Origin: Rhodococcoides kroppenstedtii
Lineage (GTDB): Bacteria; Actinomycetota; Actinomycetes; Mycobacteriales; Mycobacteriaceae
Reading direction: 5' to 3'
Assembly (NCBI RefSeq): GCF_900111805.1
Contig: NZ_FOJN01000003.1
Span: forward strand, 62,001 to 126,000
Length of the DNA: 64,000 nucleotides
The position numbers and the translations under genes are program-made. This document shows positions 62,473-64,000 of this stretch, piece by piece (positions within the stretch are counted from its first letter, which is position 1; each line of letters opens with the position of its first letter). Below the pieces are notes generated by a model, which worked only from the letters and a program-made list of their open reading frames with translations, made no database searches and was not told where the DNA came from.

Positions 62473-63570
62473 ATGGCTGAACGTGGTGCTCGCCCTCAGG
62501 TCTCGGTCCTCCGGCGAACCATGCTGAAGGCGTTCAAACATCTGTCGAACCCGCTGCGGCCGGACGACTACTTCGAGATGATCAATCCGCTGTGGACCAC
62601 GCGGGAACTCCGGGGAAAGGTCGACCGTGTCGAGCGCGAAGGCACCGACGCCGTCTCGGTCTTCATCAAGCCGGGATACGAGTGGGGTGGCCACGAGCCC
62701 GGTCAGTACCTCCGTCTCGGCGTCCTGATCGACGGCCGCTATCACTGGCGCGCGTACTCGCTGACCTCCGACCCGCACGGCGACAACGGCCTCATCTCGG
62801 TCAGTCCCAAGCTCGTCCCGGAGGGCACCGTCTCGCCGTTCCTCGTCGAGAAGATCAAGCCGGGTGACATCGTCCGCCTGAGCGAGGTCGAGGGCGTGTT
62901 CACCCTGCCCGATCCCGTGCCGGACAAGCTGCTCTACATCAGCGCCGGCAGCGGCATCACGCCGATCATGAGCATGCTGCGCGAGCTCGACCACCTCGAC
63001 CAGATGAAGGACGTCGTGGTCATCCATTCCGTCCACAGTCGCGACCAATGCATGTTCGCCGAGACGCTCGAGCGTCTGGATCGCAAGCATTCCACGCTGC
63101 AACTCGACATTCGAGTGACCGAGGATCGCGGCCGCATGAAAGCGTCCGATCTGGACGAGTTGTGCCCGGACTGGCGGGAACGGCAGGCATTCTGCTCCGG
63201 CCCGGCCGATCTGCTGGACGATCTGAAAGCGTGGTGGAAAGAGAACGGCGATCCGGACAAGTTCCACAACGAGAGTTTTCAGCCCGTCATCGGTAGCGGC
63301 GACGAGGAAGGCGAGGGCGGCACGGTCCGCTTCCTGCGCAGTGACAAGGACGTCGAATGCGACGGCGGCACACCGATTCTCGCGGCCGGCGAGGAGGCCG
63401 GTCTGGACCTCAAGTTCGGCTGCCGTATCGGCATCTGCCACACCTGCACGGGCACCCTGAAGAAGGGGCGTTTGAGGGACTTGCGGAACGGGGAAGTCTC
63501 GGAGCCTACGGGGCAGGCAGTACGCATCTGCGTCAACACTGCCGAGGGAGACATCGAGATCGATCTCTGA
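62473..63570 (+). CDS. Ferredoxin reductase of an acyl-CoA desaturase (Rv3230c-like)
   Basis: A 365-residue ferredoxin-NADP reductase-type flavoprotein with its own 2Fe-2S domain: FAD motif RAYSLTSDP, NAD(P) motif SAGSGITPIMSML, and the cluster Cys in FGCRIGICHTC with a fourth Cys in ICVN near the C terminus. It matches mycobacterial Rv3230c, which supplies electrons to the stearoyl-CoA desaturase DesA3 encoded next. ATG 62473. Confidence 0.9.
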   Translation: MAERGARPQVSVLRRTMLKAFKHLSNPLRPDDYFEMINPLWTTRELRGKVDRVEREGTDAVSVFIKPGYEWGGHEPGQYLRLGVLIDGRYHWRAYSLTSDPHGDNGLISVSPKLVPEGTVSPFLVEKIKPGDIVRLSEVEGVFTLPDPVPDKLLYISAGSGITPIMSMLRELDHLDQMKDVVVIHSVHSRDQCMFAETLERLDRKHSTLQLDIRVTEDRGRMKASDLDELCPDWRERQAFCSGPADLLDDLKAWWKENGDPDKFHNESFQPVIGSGDEEGEGGTVRFLRSDKDVECDGGTPILAAGEEAGLDLKFGCRIGICHTCTGTLKKGRLRDLRNGEVSEPTGQAVRICVNTAEGDIEIDL

Positions 63571-63621
63571 CGAGACCGGTTGCCATTACCGCCACGCGGT
63601 ATCTACAGGGGAGGAATCGTC

Positions 63622-64000
63622 ATGAGCGTCGACACCAGCCGACCGAAGGACGACATCGTCAGCCCGCTCGCTCATCTGAGCGACGAGACCATCGAACAAT
63701 TGGCCAAGGAGTTCGACGCCATTCACGACGAGGTCTATGCCGACCTCGGTGAGCGCGATCGCAACTACATCACCACCGTCATCGCGGCGCAGCGTCAGCT
63801 GGCCGTGGCGGGCCGGGTGATCCTGTTCGGATCGAAGTCCCGCACGGCGTGGGTCGCCGGAACCGCATGCCTCGGGATCGCGAAGATCCTCGAGAACATG
63901 GAGATCGGCCACAACGTCATGCACGGCCAGTGGGACTGGATGAACGATCCGGACATCCACTCGTCGGTGTGGGACTGGGACACCGCGTCCACCGCGGAGG
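63622..64000 (+). CDS. Membrane acyl-CoA desaturase, DesA3-like (partial)
   Basis: The first 126 residues of a fatty-acid desaturase cut by the window edge. The first His box is in GHNVMHGQWDW, after two hydrophobic helices beginning near residue 57. GGGGAGGAATCGTC before ATG 63622 is a strong ribosome binding site. It follows the reductase by 51 bp, and the pair introduces the delta-9 double bond into stearoyl-CoA, giving oleate, which the 21.6-kb methyltransferase would use. Confidence 0.85.
   Translation, partial: MSVDTSRPKDDIVSPLAHLSDETIEQLAKEFDAIHDEVYADLGERDRNYITTVIAAQRQLAVAGRVILFGSKSRTAWVAGTACLGIAKILENMEIGHNVMHGQWDWMNDPDIHSSVWDWDTASTAE

Overview
The window is high-GC actinobacterial chromosome, about 69-70 percent G+C by eye, with many GTG starts and many GTGA or ATGA gene overlaps. 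Gene order follows the mycobacterial asd-ask-leuA ... murT-gatD ... recR-ybaB ... FAD oxidoreductase-methyltransferase ... dnaX-aspT block and the tadA-tyrA block. With the tuberculostearic-acid gene pair, the FadBA pair and the desaturase/ferredoxin-reductase pair, this points to a mycolate-group organism of Nocardiaceae, most likely Rhodococcus or a close relative. No insertion sequence, phage or CRISPR array was recognised.

Layout. 1-6.3 kb: asd and lysC on the minus strand, a FUSC-type membrane protein, and leuA preceded by a 16-codon leader peptide with three consecutive Leu codons and a candidate attenuator. 6.4-9.4 kb: accessory regulators (STAS protein, LysR with a divergent EamA exporter, TetR). 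9.5-11.5 kb: murT-gatD, which amidates lipid II, followed by a pair of 68-bp repeats. 11.8-18.2 kb: a carboxylate-uptake cluster (AbrB-like permease, universal stress protein, CitMHS citrate symporter, orphan TctC-type lipoprotein) divergent from a CitA/CitB-type two-component system. 18.2-24 kb: recR, ybaB, two conserved small proteins, the tuberculostearic-acid gene pair and a secreted lipase. 24-30.4 kb: fadB-fadA, a Sap-family membrane operon and a NarL-type two-component system. 30.4-36.4 kb: dnaX, an HhH-GPD glycosylase, a DUF559/AbiEi-like nuclease gene bracketed by 80-bp tandem repeats, aspT, SRP RNA and tRNA-Ser(GGA).

36.4-45.5 kb: DUF2797 protein, membrane protein, alpha/beta hydrolase, an MHS-type transporter with a divergent LysR gene, then three genes of tRNA queuosine use (GluQRS, a YhhQ-type precursor transporter, Tgt) with an RDD protein among them. 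45.5-52.2 kb: a compact minus-strand run TetR-MMPL-ABC-ABC that overlaps into tgt. 52.2-58.1 kb: an uncharacterised 44-residue peptide gene, YceI, tRNA-Ser(CGA), CsbD, tadA and its partner, tyrA, a DUF1089 protein and nhaA with a structured leader. 58.2-60.6 kb: a three-gene cytosine methyltransferase / putative nuclease / Vsr island. 60.6-64 kb: membrane protein, corA, ferredoxin reductase, and a fatty-acid desaturase cut by the window end.

The most promising items are the leuA leader, the repeat-bracketed nuclease gene, the methyltransferase-nuclease-Vsr island with an unrecognised nuclease, the queuosine-salvage cluster joined to an exporter operon, the orphan TctC receptor beside CitA/CitB, the nhaA leader and the tiny peptide gene at 52.3 kb. 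All functional calls come from reading the sequence and from memory of the families; no database search was run.
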